64,000 bases of DNA from Symbiodinium natans (Eukaryota > Sar > Dinophyceae > Suessiales > Symbiodiniaceae): positions 31,394 through 95,393 of the forward strand of contig CAJNDS010000662.1 in NCBI GenBank assembly GCA_905221605.1. The letters are read 5' to 3'. Each line of letters opens with the position of its first letter. The stretch's first letter is position 1. The notes beneath the pieces are model-generated. The model was not told the DNA's origin. It saw only the letters and a list, made by a program, of their open reading frames with translations, and did no database searches. Position numbers and translations under genes: made by a program. Of this stretch, positions 41,906-51,624 are shown piece after piece.

Positions 41906-43216
41906 GGGTAGTAGGTGTAGGATCCTAACCCCAACTGACTACTCCCACCTCGAGTTTAGCTTAAACCTGTAGGGGTTGAGGGGTTTAGGGGTTTAGGGGT
42001 TGGAGGGTTGAGGGTTCAGGGGTGCAGGGTTTAGAGGTTTTGGGGTTCAGGCTGTAGGGTTGTTTCGGGTGTGGGATCCTAACCCCGACAAACAACCCCT
42101 ACCCCGGATTTAGCTTAAAGGTTTAGGGGTTGAGGGGTTTTGGGGTTGAGGGGTTGAGGGGCAGGGTTTAGGGGTTGAGGGGCTTAGGGTTTAGGGGTTT
42201 AGGGGCTAAAGGGTGGAGAGGTAGAGGGGTTTGAAGCCCCAAACCCTCAACACCCGACATCCCTAAACCCTAAACCCTCAACCCTAAACCCTAAACCCTG
42301 AACCCTAAACCCATTACCATCAACCCGTAAACGGGCTCCGGTTTTCGATCAAAGGCTGGTCTTCGCGACAAACCCGAAAAACTCAAAAGGCCCCTAAAGC
42401 CCAGGCCCTAGTCTTAATTCGTTTAAGGATCCTACAGCTAAACCCCTAAAACCCCAAACCCCTAAATCCTAAACTCTTAATTTCAAACCACTAAACCGTG
42501 AAAACTCAACTTACCCTAAATCGAACCCCTCATTTTTTTTTTTTTGGGGGGGGGGGGGGGGGGGTTTGGGGGGGGGGGGGGGGTGCAGGGTTGGGGCTCT
42601 TGGGTTTGAGATGTGTGGCTTTCAAGCCTACCGCTCCCCTCCCCCCCCCCCCCCCCCCCCCCGCCCCCCCCCCCCCCCCGCCCCCCCCCCCGCCCCCCCC
42701 CCCCCAAGTACTCTTTAAGAAGGGCCTCAGGGTACCTTAATGAACCCCTAGCAAGCAAAAAGGGGGCGGGGGGGGGGGGGGGGTGCTGCTTTCTTGGGTT
42801 TTATGGCAGGTGTGAAAGGCTGAGGGGGCCTCTTGAGAAAGAAATGCAGAGCCAGAGGCCCCTTATGAATCCTTCTACAGGCAGCCATGGTGTCAAAAAG
42901 TCTCGGGCAGCCGGGTCCCAGAAGCCAGCAGGTCACGGGGGTGCCACAGAATCGCAACGGGGCTTCCATGTTTAGGGGTAGGGGCCCTGTTTTGCGGCCT
43001 TAAAGTGCTGCAATGGCGGCCGCCCATGATTTCACCAATCCTACCAGAAGGGTTTCATTTCCCCTCCCGGCCCTTCCGCCTGTGCTCCATAGCAGCTGCG
43101 AGCACAGCTGCCGCTAAGCCCCTCGCAACGCTAGAGCCCCGACAAACAGAACAACTTAACCGCGCAAGCAGGCAATACTTTTAACTCGAAACCGATTGTG
43201 GACTTGGGCGCATACC

Positions 43217-43263
<47 letters not shown>

Positions 43264-44350
43264 TCATTTTGTGTATCTATTTGTTTATTGATGTGTGTGC
43301 ATATATATATGCATATTTATATGTACATAGGTAGTATCTGTGTGTGGGTGCGTTGAGTTGCGTTGTGGCGAGGCCGGGCATCCTCAGTTATGCCAAGAGC
43401 ATTGGGTCCAAGGCCTGGCGGCCGGTTCGCGGAACTTCCGGATGGTTTTAGAGGGTAAGGGTTTAGGGTTTAGGGTTTTAGGGTTTTAGGGTTTTAGGGT
43501 TTTAGGGTTTTAGGGTTTAGGGTTCAGGGTTTGGGGTTTGGGGTTTAGGGTTTGGGGTTTATAGGGCTTCAGGGTTATTGTAGGGGGTTTCGGGTTTAGG
43601 CTCCTTCTTTTGGGGGAGGGGGGAGGGGGGAGAGTCCTTTTTGTTGCGGGGAGGTGGGAGGGGGTGGGACTAAGGGTTTAGGTTCGGGTATTTTTTTTGC
43701 TGGGCGGTAACTCTTTGGTTCACTTCGGGCTGACTTTTCAGATTGTGGCGTTTTGTGTTTTGGATCAGAATTACAGCGGGTCTCAGAGGGAGGGACCATG
43801 TTTAGTGGTTTCGGGTTGGACGTTTGGGGCTTGGCTTTGCGATCCAATACCGACTCCCTGGAACTGATGGGGGTACCTAGATCCTAAAGCCCTAAACCCT
43901 AAACCTTTGGAGCGTATAAAGAGCGCAAGGAGTGCGCTGCTTTAGTTGGTGCTGTTCTCATGATGCTGCAAGGCGTTTCTACTTCGCTCCGCGTCCGTGC
44001 AGCATCGAAAACAAGCGCCGCGTTCGTAGTTTCAAAGTGTTGTTCGTTTGCTCACCTCCTGTCAACTATAACCGAATACTGATTCTTTTTTTTTTTTTTT
44101 GGGGGGGGGGGTTTGCAAGTGCTTTGAAGTGCAACGCATGAACATGAACAACCCGCCCTCGAAGTGTCAGAGCGTAGTCTTGGCTCCCGATGGAAGCTGT
44201 TTAGGGGTTTAGGGGTTTAGGGCTTAGAGCTTAGGGTTTAGGGTTCAGGGGCAGGGTTCAGGGTTCAGGGTTCAGGGTTTAGGGTTTAGGGTTTAGGGTT
44301 TAGGGGTTAGGGATGTTAGGGAGCCCTACACCCCAAGCCCTGAACCCCAG
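41906..44350. other. Decayed repeat, homopolymer cluster, microsatellites, unique spacers
   Basis: GGGTTGAGGGG-type decayed repeat to 42235, and CCCTAAA 42260-42310. A TA/CACA microsatellite lies at 43215-43265; TTTAGGG with TTTTAGGG 43450-43560; poly-T/poly-G at 44086-44111; TTTAGGG/TTCAGGG 44195-44310. The open frames at 42613-42975 and 43932-44141 run through homopolymers or unique sequence with no recognisable domain. Confidence 0.7.
42532..42783. repeat. Facing poly-G and poly-C tracts
   Basis: T11 then two G runs (about 20 and 17) at 42534-42583, a 55-bp spacer, then almost uninterrupted C from 42642 to 42706, and another G run at 42767-42783. G and C tracts on one strand could fold against each other. 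Run lengths in such tracts are unreliable in assemblies. Confidence 0.85.
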
Positions 44351-44462
44351 TTCACCCTACACCTTATGTCGAGGCACTCGAGGCCACGTCCAATGTCTTG
44401 CCAGAGTTTCCAGAGGACGAGGATGCGGAGGCCATGCAGCAACAGGAGCCTACATCCATCAG
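44351..44462 (+). CDS. Putative internal exon, acidic
   Basis: After AACCCCAG. Frame HPTPYVEALEATSNVLPEF then PEDEDAEAMQQQEPTSI, a Glu/Asp/Gln-rich segment, running into CCCTAAACCC. The frame is strongly protein-like; the downstream donor is not evident. Confidence 0.42.
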
Positions 44463-45606
44463 CCCTAAACCCTAAACCCTAAACCCCACATCCCTAAACC
44501 CTACACCCCACATCCCTAAACCCTAAATCCCTAATTAACCCTAAACCCCCAAACCCTAAACCCCACATCCCTAAACCCTAAACCCTACATCCCTCAGCCA
44601 CTCTATATAGGCTATGACATGAATCACCTCAGAGTGAGGGGGATAGGGTTCATGGTTTAGGGTCTCGGGCCTAGGGTTTAGGCTTCAGGGACTTAGGGTC
44701 TAGGGCTTATTAACGGTTAGTTACACGGGCCGATAGCATGGTCTCTGTGTTAAAGCTTTCTGATGTATGGGCCTTTAATTCGTATAGGGTAAATAAGGGG
44801 TACCCTGTTAAGCGCCCAGACTAAGGGACCATGCAACTACCTTAGAGTTTAGGGCTTAGGGTTTGCAGGGCCTAGGCGTTGTGTTTGGAATCAAACGCAT
44901 GCTAAATAAACCCTGAACGCCTAAACCCGAAAGACCTAACTCCACAAGCCCCAGGCCCTAAGCACCGAACTCCCAAACAGTAAGACCTAAAAACTAAGCC
45001 CCTGACCCCAAAACATAAACCCCGAATCCCATGCCCGAGACCCGAAGCCCCAAGCCACCCCTAAACCCTAAACCCCAAGCCCGAAGATCCTCCGCCCGAA
45101 GACCCCTAAACACTGAAGCTCCTTTGGCTTGGTAAGTCTACTTAGTAGAACCCTAGAACCCCAGAACCCTAGAACCCTAGAACCCCAGAACCCTAGAACC
45201 CCAGAACCCCAGAACCCTAGAACCCTAGAACCCTAGAACCCTAGAACCCTAGAACCCTAGAACCCTAGAACCCTAGAACCCTAAACCCCAAACCCAAAAC
45301 CCAAAGCCCAAAGCCCAAAACCCAAAACCCAACCCTTATAACCCAACTTACTGACCCTACTTACTAAGTCAACAAAGCTTCCAAGTGCACCCTAAGCCAT
45401 ATCAGCTCGAAATCCCTCACTAGGGTTTAGGGTTTAGGGTTTAGGGTTTAGGGTTTAGGGTTTAGGGTTTGGGGTTTGGGGTTTGGGGTTTAGGGTTTAG
45501 GGTTTAGGGTTTAGGGGGGTTGGGGTTTGGGGTTTAGGGTTTACTTTTTAGGGCTAGGGTTTAGGGTCCGAAACCCACAACCACTTTAAGTCTTATAATT
45601 TGGCAT
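44463..45606. repeat. Telomeric variants including a 9-bp CCCTAGAAC array
   Basis: CCCTAAA/CCCCACATC mix 44465-44595; a CATGGTC MITE fragment 44732-44846; decayed repeat 44900-45115; a homogeneous 9-bp CCCTAGAAC (some CCCCAGAAC) array at 45148-45283; TTTAGGG/TTTGGGG 45423-45545. No gene. Confidence 0.85.
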
Positions 45607-45693
45607 GTTCCCCCTTATACTAACAGTCCTACTTAGGGATTATAGTACCCCCTACTACAATCCGTATTGAGGACTGTTGTATAGGGGGGAACC
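45607..45693. mobile_element. MITE-like palindromic element, GGACTGTT family, copy 2
   Basis: GTTCCCCCTTATACTAACAG at the left and CTGTTGTATAGGGGGGAAC at the right with TATAGTACCCCCTACTACAA in the middle. About 87 bp, an almost complete hairpin. Confidence 0.78.
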
Positions 45694-46266
45694 TAAACCC
45701 TAACCTAAGCCCCAAGAAACAAACGCCCTGGCCTGTCAGAGAGGATCCGCGGAAGCTCACCGCCACCTGAGCGGTCCTCCCTGCTTTTCCTAAGATTTTC
45801 CTTAAAAACCCTAGACCCTAAACCCTAAACCCTAAACCCTATGTGGGCTCTACGCCTTGTGTTGAAGATGTTCCTTGCAACCCTACCCAGAGCCCGAATT
45901 AACTCTGAGCCCCCAACCCTTGAAGGCTCTCAACCCTTAAGTGCCCCAACAAAGCCCTGAACTCTGAGCACTTAAATCCCTACAGACCCGCCCCTTAAAC
46001 CCCCTCAACCCAGGTCTTTGTTTGGAGACTTTAGAGGCGTTTCTTTTGTGGGTGGGGGGGGGGTGGGGGGGTGGGGGGGTGGGGTGTAGAGCTTGCACAC
46101 CTAGGTCCCCCAAATATTGAAGATTTATTGTTTAGGGTTTAGGGTTTATAGGGCCTAAAGAAGGTGGGGAAATTTGGCGTAAAACGCTGCGGATGATGGA
46201 GTCCGTTTGTCTCACCTTAGCTTGAGGCACTTAGCCCATTGCTTTTGAATCCCAAAGAAGACTGCG
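45694..46266. other. Spacer with short telomeric runs
   Basis: CCCTAAA 45808-45842, G-run with T interruptions 46045-46083, TTTAGGG 46133-46150. No gene seen. Confidence 0.6.
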
Positions 46267-46465
46267 TACTTGGAGGTTCATGGCCAAGGATCCAGGGTTT
46301 AGGGTACTTGTGACTTCTGACCCAATCCGTACACCCTACACTACGAACCCGCTGATTCTGTGCTTATAACCCACTTGTAAGCCTCTTGACAGTTCTAATA
46401 CGGTTACAGTTGGGTCATAAGTGCAGTTGTGTTTGGGTTATCAAGTGCCATGAACCTCCAAGTAG
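46267..46465. mobile_element. CTTGGAGGTTCATGG-family element with short telomeric insertion
   Basis: Left arm TACTTGGAGGTTCATGGCCA, a single GGGTTTAGGG at about 46297, CTTATAACCCACTTGTAAG, GGTTACAGTTGGGTCATAAG, then right arm GTGCCATGAACCTCCAAGTA. Confidence 0.75.
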
Positions 46466-47758
46466 GGTTTAGTACTTGGAGCTTCAAGGATAGTTATAGC
46501 TGGGGTTTCAAGTAGAGAGTGGCTGCTGTTAGAACTGGTTAGAACCTTATCTGTACCACGTCGTCTACCCCTACTCATGACTACCCAAGCTGTTCTTCGC
46601 AGGAGCCCCTAGCCTCTTCAGAGTTCCCTGTAAACGAAGAAGCCGCAAGCGACTTTGCCCTCAAGGCTCAGACAGCCGGTGCCTGGAACAGTAGGAACTC
46701 TGCACCAAACTCACAGCCCATGGCCTCAGACCTCACAACCGCAAGGGCTTGAACCCTTAACTCCAAACTCTCAAAGGGGGCTGATCTAGATGTCTGCGCC
46801 CTTTATCTAGACGTTCATAGTTGACATATTCCTTGTAGTTCAACCCTCAAAGTGAAACCCTAAGGCCCTAAGGCCGCAATTGCAGATCTAAGGGTAGTTT
46901 TATGGGCCCTTCATGTGGTCCCTTACCTCCTTTAAAGGGTTCCGTTAGTTTGTGTAGGGTATTTAAGGGGTCCCCTTTTCATGGCTAAACCCTAAACCGT
47001 GAACCCTGAACCCTAAACCCTAAACCTTTAAAGGACTAAGGTTTAGGGTTTAGGGTTTAGGGTTCCAGAATTCCCCAAGCAACAACCTTCTCTCAATTGA
47101 GCAATGTTGAGAGTTTTCGGTTCAGGCCACGTGCACCTGATGAATACTGCCCCCCCTCAAAGTTCCTGTGGAGTAATCCTTCCACTCTGATGGTTTTAGG
47201 CTTCAGGGCTAAACCCTAAACCTATACCCTATATACTATATACACCCTAAACAAACCCTAAACCCTAGTTCGTAAACCCTAAACCCTAAACCCTACATAA
47301 ACCCCAAACCCTACCTATACACCCTAAACCCTAAAACTTTTAAAACCCTAAACCCTAAACCCGTCCTCAGGTGCTGCGTCAGCTGCAAGCCGTCGCGACG
47401 AATCTATGCAGACACCAGCGTGTCGGACGAGCTGGGCTCAGCTTTGATCTAAAGACGCTCTTTAGGGTTTAGGGTTTGGGGTTTGGGGTTTGGGGTTGGG
47501 GTTTGGGGGTTGGGGGTTGGGGGTTGGGGGTTGGGGGTTGGGGGTTGGGGGTTGGGGGTTTGGGGTTGGGGTGTCGTCAGGTCTGTTTGGTTGGGCTTGA
47601 GAACCTTTCCAGGTTGATGTAGAAAATGCAAGACGTCTGATCCAAAGGAATCGAAGAGAGGCATTTCAACTCCCCCGACATCACTACAAGACAGCTGCGT
47701 GTTCGCTTGTAGCCCGGGAGCTGGTTCGAGACCTCGAGTTGTAAATTCGACCAGTCCC
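46466..47758. other. Unique segment and TTGGGGG array
   Basis: 46466-46890 is unique without an assignable gene. A CATGGTC-family fragment lies at 46892-46985; CCCTAAA/TTTAGGG at 46985-47065 and 47205-47365; a coding-like island at 47366-47455. TTTGGGG then a homogeneous 7-bp TTGGGGG array lie at 47465-47572. 47610-47740 is open as DVENARRLIQRNRREAFQ and ends in TAA; it may be an exon of an upstream gene. Confidence 0.55.
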
Positions 47759-48315
47759 ATGCATCATGCATACCGCTTGGCCAGTTCCTTGGTAGCCCAG
47801 TGGTCTATTTTGTTGGTTCTGGGTTCCCTTACAAAGCAACTTACAAAGCAACCAACGCACAAAAGGGTGCCTTTGTTGTAATATGATGTCTGGGCTACCA
47901 AGGTTCTTGGCCTGTTCTTATCCATCTCCACCGTTGCTGCAGACTCTGCTGCGGCTCCCTCCTTTTGCTTGCAGCCAAAGCAGAGACGCATTCGACACAT
48001 GTGTCGATCTCCGAGGATTTGCCATTGAACCTCACTGGCTCGCGTGTGAACGCCAGCAATGGTAGCAATGGAGTCAACGATAGCCTTGAAGAGATCTTGG
48101 TTGGGAACCTTGGCACATGTATTTGAAGGAGGTGAACAGTTTGGGCGACATGGAGAACGCCAGCAACAAGAGCGACGGGCAGCACCGACACGGTTTCGGC
48201 GACTTGGGCACGAACCTGGAGTTTCTGATGCTCAAGGTTGCCCAAATGGAGACGGCGGCTCGGCCTGGCAAGTATCCGAGTGTCATGTCCTCAAACACAT
48301 TCAACTTTGTGTTTT
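47759..48315 (+). CDS. Small secreted, sequon-rich protein, apparently frameshifted
   Basis: Exon 47759-47783 (MHHAYRLA) joins in phase across the introner 47784-47902 to exon 47903 onward (SWPVLIHLHRCCRLCCGS, then LLLLAAKAE), a hydrophobic leader, then a mature part with four N-glycosylation sequons (NLT, NAS, NGS, NDS). The frame meets TGA at 48124-48126 after 82 codons. One frame over, similar protein continues from 48117 (YLKEVNSLGDMENASNKS..FNF) with two more sequons. A one-base deletion near 48114, an unrecognised intron, or a sequencing error would explain this. End coordinate approximate (possible donor TTT|GTGTTT). No family recognised. Confidence 0.42.
47784..47902 (+). mobile_element. 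Introner, family A, acting as an intron
   Basis: 119 bp. The GTTC at 47784-47787 is repeated directly after the element (47903-47906): a 4-bp target-site duplication whose first copy gives the GT donor. Terminal inverted repeats CTTGGTAGCCCAG and CTGGGCTACCAAG; the final AG is the acceptor. Interior TTTTGTTGGTTCTGGGTTCC and AAAGGGTGCC match the other copies. No telomeric insertion. Confidence 0.85.
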
Positions 48316-48883
48316 CCTGGCCTCTACTTCTTCGGTTGTGTTTCCTTGCAGGTTTTTTTTGCGTTTCGTGTCTCAGGTTGGTTGGCCTGTGCTTTGTGGA
48401 TCGGCCATGAAGTGCCCGATTGTTCTTCTTGGGCGAACTCCCCCAAACCCCGGACCCAGACGGTGCAAGCCCAAAGCCGTGTTCCCCCTTAGGCCGAACT
48501 CTCCCAAACCCCAAACCCGGACAGTGCAAGCCCAAACCCTTAAAACACGTGACAAGTCTGCACCAGGCCAAAACCTTTCGGATTGGGGACCCTGCAACAC
48601 AATACAGCGCAAGCCCCAAAACCTGAACATGTCTTCTTCAAGAAGCTCAACACTCAATTGCTCGAAACAAACTACTCTTCAAACAAGTAGTTTGCGGAAG
48701 CCTCAAAAAACATAATCGTGCTTAACACTCGAGTTTTGGACCACAAGCATGCCTCGTAATCCGCGGCCGAATACACGCCGCAAACCTAGCAGTATAGGGT
48801 ACTATTTTGGGAGTCCTACTTTTTGTGGCCCTAAACCCTAAACCCTAAACACTAACCCGAAACCCTCCCAGGGGTCTAGGGGT
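48316..48883. other. Unique segment with a repeated CCCAAACC..GTGCAAGCCCAAA phrase
   Basis: A 65-bp imperfect duplication (about 48430-48475 and 48490-48535) sharing CGAACTC.CCCAAACCCC and GTGCAAGCCCAAA. Open on both strands; no known family and no reliable frame. Confidence 0.4.
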
Positions 48884-49441
48884 CTGCACAGGAATGGAGA
48901 CTTTGAGCTCTTCAGCTTCCGAAATCCTGGTCTGGTCTCCTTCAACATCAAAGTCTGGTCTCCTTCAACATCAAGGGCGTGCTAACAGATGCTGAAGACC
49001 TGCAGCTTTGTCATAGTGGGGTAACATTTTACATTTGTAAGGGTGCTTAAACTCAATAAGGAATAGAAATTACAGTTTCAGTCCTAACCCTAAACCCTAG
49101 ACCCTAAACCCCCATGAACTAGGCAGCTGCTCATGCAAGTCAGCTTCGGCCCGTTCACGTCTCCGCTAAAGCCGGTCACTTTGGTGAACATCGTGGATCA
49201 GCTCCTTGGTAGTCCAGCGGTACCCCTTTTGGTTCTGGGCTCCCTCGTAACAGTACTTTTTGGGTTTAGGGTTTAGGGTTTAGGGTTTAGGGCTTAGGGT
49301 TTAGGGTTTAGGGTTTAGGGTTTAGGGTTTAGGGTTTAGGGTTTAGGGTGCCCTTGCTTTTACATGGTTTCTGGGCTACCAAGGTTCACCCTGGTGCTGA
49401 CTGCCTTTGGACAGCCGCTTCAGGGCAATCCAACCCCTTGA
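48884..49441 (+). CDS. Multi-exon gene of unknown family, interrupted by two introners
   Basis: Exon to 49001 (NGDFELFSFRNPGLVSFNIK ... GVLTDAED), intron 49002-49122 (family B), exon 49123-49200 (QLLMQVSFGPFTSPLKPV then TLVNIVDQ), intron 49201-49383 (family A), exon from 49384 (FTLVLTAFGQPLQGNP) to an in-frame TGA at 49439-49441. Phases agree at both introns, which is strong support. The first exon has a 23-bp tandem duplication (48931-48953 / 48954-48976) that breaks its frame; without it the reading is continuous. Start not found. The TGA may lie in an intron that begins earlier, in which case this and the next gene are one. Confidence 0.58.
49002..49122 (+). mobile_element. Introner, family B, acting as a GC-AG intron
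   Basis: 121 bp. GCAG at 49002-49005 is repeated at 49123-49126 (target-site duplication) and gives a GC donor. The element starts CTTTGTCATAGTGGGGTAAC and ends CCATGAACTAG; CCCTAAACCCTAGACCCTA inside it (about 49085-49110) is a short telomeric insertion not present in the 5.4-kb copy. Confidence 0.85.
49201..49383 (+). mobile_element. Introner, family A, with an internal telomeric array
   Basis: 183 bp. Flanks GCTC (49201) and GTTC (49384) are a 4-bp duplication with one change, giving a GC donor. Ends CTTGGTAGTCCAG and CTGGGCTACCAAG. About 12 TTTAGGG units (49261-49348) replace the short AAAAAAGGG stretch of the uninterrupted copies, just before TGCCCTTG, i.e. at a GGG. Confidence 0.88.
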
Positions 49442-49512
49442 CCTTTTCGGTGGCAGCGGCAGAGCCACTGCCATGTTGAAAAGCAAAGGCCATAAGAGGC
49501 AGCTACTGGAGG

Positions 49513-50459
49513 CCGCTTGGTAGTACGAGAAGAAGTGCTGGGCACAGATGAGTTCTGGAAGGTGGAAGGAGGTGCAAGGGGAGTTCTTCTGCACTTTGTG
49601 CTCAGGGGCTCCACCAATACAGCGGAGAGTCAGCAGATTCTGCCCAGCCTGCCAGAGGACTAATTATTCCATTTGTTTAGGGCACTGGTTCAATTTTTTC
49701 AGCCCCTGTAAACCAAAAAGTGTACCCTTTTCTATTGCTAGTGCATTCTTGGGTCTAGAGGAGATTTTCGTGTTGAAGCACTGGAATGGGAAGTGCGTTC
49801 GCACGGACTCTGGCAGCACAAACCCCACAAATGGTGACCGGCTCGTGTTCTCCGACTCGTGCAGCACGTCCAATGCCCTGCTTTTCAAGAAGCTGTGTTT
49901 TCAGGATGGTGTCGCCTACTTCAACATGCAACTCCAGAACGGCAGATGCATCCATCCCGACGGGGGGTATGCTTTCGACAATGTCAAGCTGGTTGTTCAT
50001 GATGGGTGTGGCAACGATGACAGGCTCATGTTCACCTTCGCAGCCAAAGGGGCCGATTCTAGGTAGGCCCTTGGCATCGTTTGTATTTTCTCTTATTTGG
50101 GTTTTGGAGTGCTATACTTGAATACTTTTCTTGGTTCTGGGTTCGTATTCTCGCTACTTATAGCTCAAGAGTATATACTTTAGTTTCCAGGGTCTACTCC
50201 AAAGTAGGACGATTGGGTTTAGAGGGGTCATAGGAATGTTTTTCAGAGGTTTTAAGGGTAGGGTTTAGGGTTAAGGGTTTAGGGTTTAGGGTTTAGGGTT
50301 TAGGGTTTAGGGTTTAGGGTTTAGGGTTTAGGGTTTAGGGTTTAGGGTTTAGGGTTTAGGGTTTAGGGTTTAGGGTTTTGACCATTCCAGGACTTCGTGC
50401 TGAAGCACAAGACTGGGCTTTGCGTGCATCCCCAAGCTGGCACCGGCCCTGTAGCTTAG
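49513..50459 (+). CDS. Protein with repeated beta-trefoil-like (lectin-type) motifs
   Basis: Exon about 49513-49657 (VREEVLGTDEFWKVEGG..LPE), exon 49761-50054, exon 50391 onward, last visible stop TAG 50457-50459 (possibly inside a donor GTAGCTTAG). Three copies of an F.L.....G.C(V/I).(P/T) motif: IFVLKHWNGKCVRTD, NMQLQNGRCIHPDGG and DFVLKHKTGLCVHPQ, each followed where visible by a VHDGC-like strand. This resembles the Q/G.C-type strands of ricin-B-fold lectin domains; no catalytic domain is seen. The assignment is tentative. Introns 49658-49760 and 50055-50390 have GA donors in this model; the phase fits at both. It may be the 3' part of the gene at 48884. Confidence 0.5.
49658..49760 (+). 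mobile_element. Introner-like intron, family C
   Basis: 103 bp starting GACTAATTATTCC and ending CTTGGGTCTAGAG; AGAGG occurs at both borders. Shares the T-rich block, CCCCTGTAAACC..AAAAAG and the GGGTCTAG end with elements at 51079, 56948 and 60590. GA-AG borders. Confidence 0.6.
50055..50390 (+). other. Intron with telomeric array
   Basis: GATT at the donor (50055) and GACT after the acceptor (50391) look like a duplicated site. Contains TTCTTGGTTCTGGGTTC (a family A fragment) and about 17 TTTAGGG units at 50256-50377. Ends ACCATTCCAG. Confidence 0.6.
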
Positions 50460-51078
50460 CTTTCTTCTGGCCGGCTTTTGGCGGTTAGGGTTTAGGGTTT
50501 AGGATTTAGGGTTTAGGGTTTAGGGTTTAATTAGGGTTTAGGGTTTTTGGTAGAAACTACAATAAGGAGCTTCAACGCTAAGCTTTTCGGAGGGGGTTCG
50601 GAAGCCAAGGTAGATGGCCAGTACTTGCTCTTTCATAGAGGCTGCACGCCGGCATCCACTTCACGGAGATGATCCCTCCGACAGACTCTGCACTCACAAT
50701 GAGGTAGCCTAGCTGCCGTGGCGCGGCCCACCATTTTAGGAAGCTCGGCTGTTGCAACAGTCCGGCCATCGCGAGTTGAGCCGCGGCGCTCTTGCAGCGT
50801 GCTGCCTGAAAGAACTGCCATGCTTTTTGTTTAAGTGGTAAGAAAGATACTCCAAGGCTGTTGGGGAAACCTCCGCTTTTTCCTGAACTGCCAAGAAGTG
50901 CAAGAGCAATGAACCCGACTTTGCCGTCAAGTTGGGTCTTTCTGTGGTACCTACTATGTTACTAGGGCAATACAGGGGCCCACACATGGAGGATGCCCAC
51001 AAGTGACCACCATCTAGAAAACCGCCCAGCCAAACCCCATACCCTCGACCCTCGAGCTCCAAAACCGAACACTACACC
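50460..51078. other. Telomeric run and unique segment
   Basis: TTTAGGG 50484-50545, then unique sequence to 51060 that is open on the minus strand in several frames (see the next entry). Confidence 0.5.
50578..50769 (-). CDS. Hypothetical protein, weak
   Basis: 63 codons from an ATG on the minus strand, hydrophobic centre (QLGYLIVSAESVGGIISV). No family, no splice support; the opposite strand and the overlapping minus frames are also open. Confidence 0.22.
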   Translation of the reverse strand: MAGLLQQPSFLKWWAAPRQLGYLIVSAESVGGIISVKWMPACSLYERASTGHLPWLPNPLRKA

Positions 51079-51186
51079 TAGGACCCGGAGTAGGCCTCTT
51101 TTTTTAATGGGGTGGGGTTGCGTAGAATCCCCTTAAAACCCAAAAAGGGCAGTCTTTTGATTCCTGGGTTTCTCCCGGGTCTAGAC
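51079..51186. mobile_element. Introner-like element, family C
   Basis: CTAGGACCCGGAGTAGGCCT at the left and TTTCTCCCGGGTCTAG at the right as imperfect inverted ends; inner CCCCTTAAAACCCAAAAAG and TTGATTCCTGGG match the copies at 56948 and 60590. No exon borders recognised here. Confidence 0.6.
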
Positions 51187-51585
51187 ACCCTAAACCCTAG
51201 ATCCCAAACAACCAAACCCCTACAAACCTAGAGACAAAATTGGGGGGCACTTCGATGGCTTCTAAGTGGGTTCTAAGTACCCTGAACCTCCAAGTAGACC
51301 CTGAGCCCTCCAGCTCCCAAACCCCAAACCCCAAACCCCAAACCCTAAACCCTAAACCCCAAACCCCAAACCCCAAACCCCAAACCCCAAACCCTAAACC
51401 CCAAACCCTAAACCCTACACCGTCAGCCTAAACCCTAAACCCTAAACCCTAAACCCCAAACCCCAAACCCCAAACCCTCCGAAGCATCAAGGCTCTCACA
51501 CGGAAGGGCGCGACCGTGGCAGATCGAAGCCGTGACGCCGGCCCCACTGAATTTGCAGAGGCGCCCCCTTCTTAGGGTTTAGGGT

Positions 51586-51624
<39 letters not shown>

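Noticed and set aside
42498-42975. Gly- or Pro-rich ORFs
   Set aside because: Poly-G and poly-C tracts; frames depend on unreliable run lengths.
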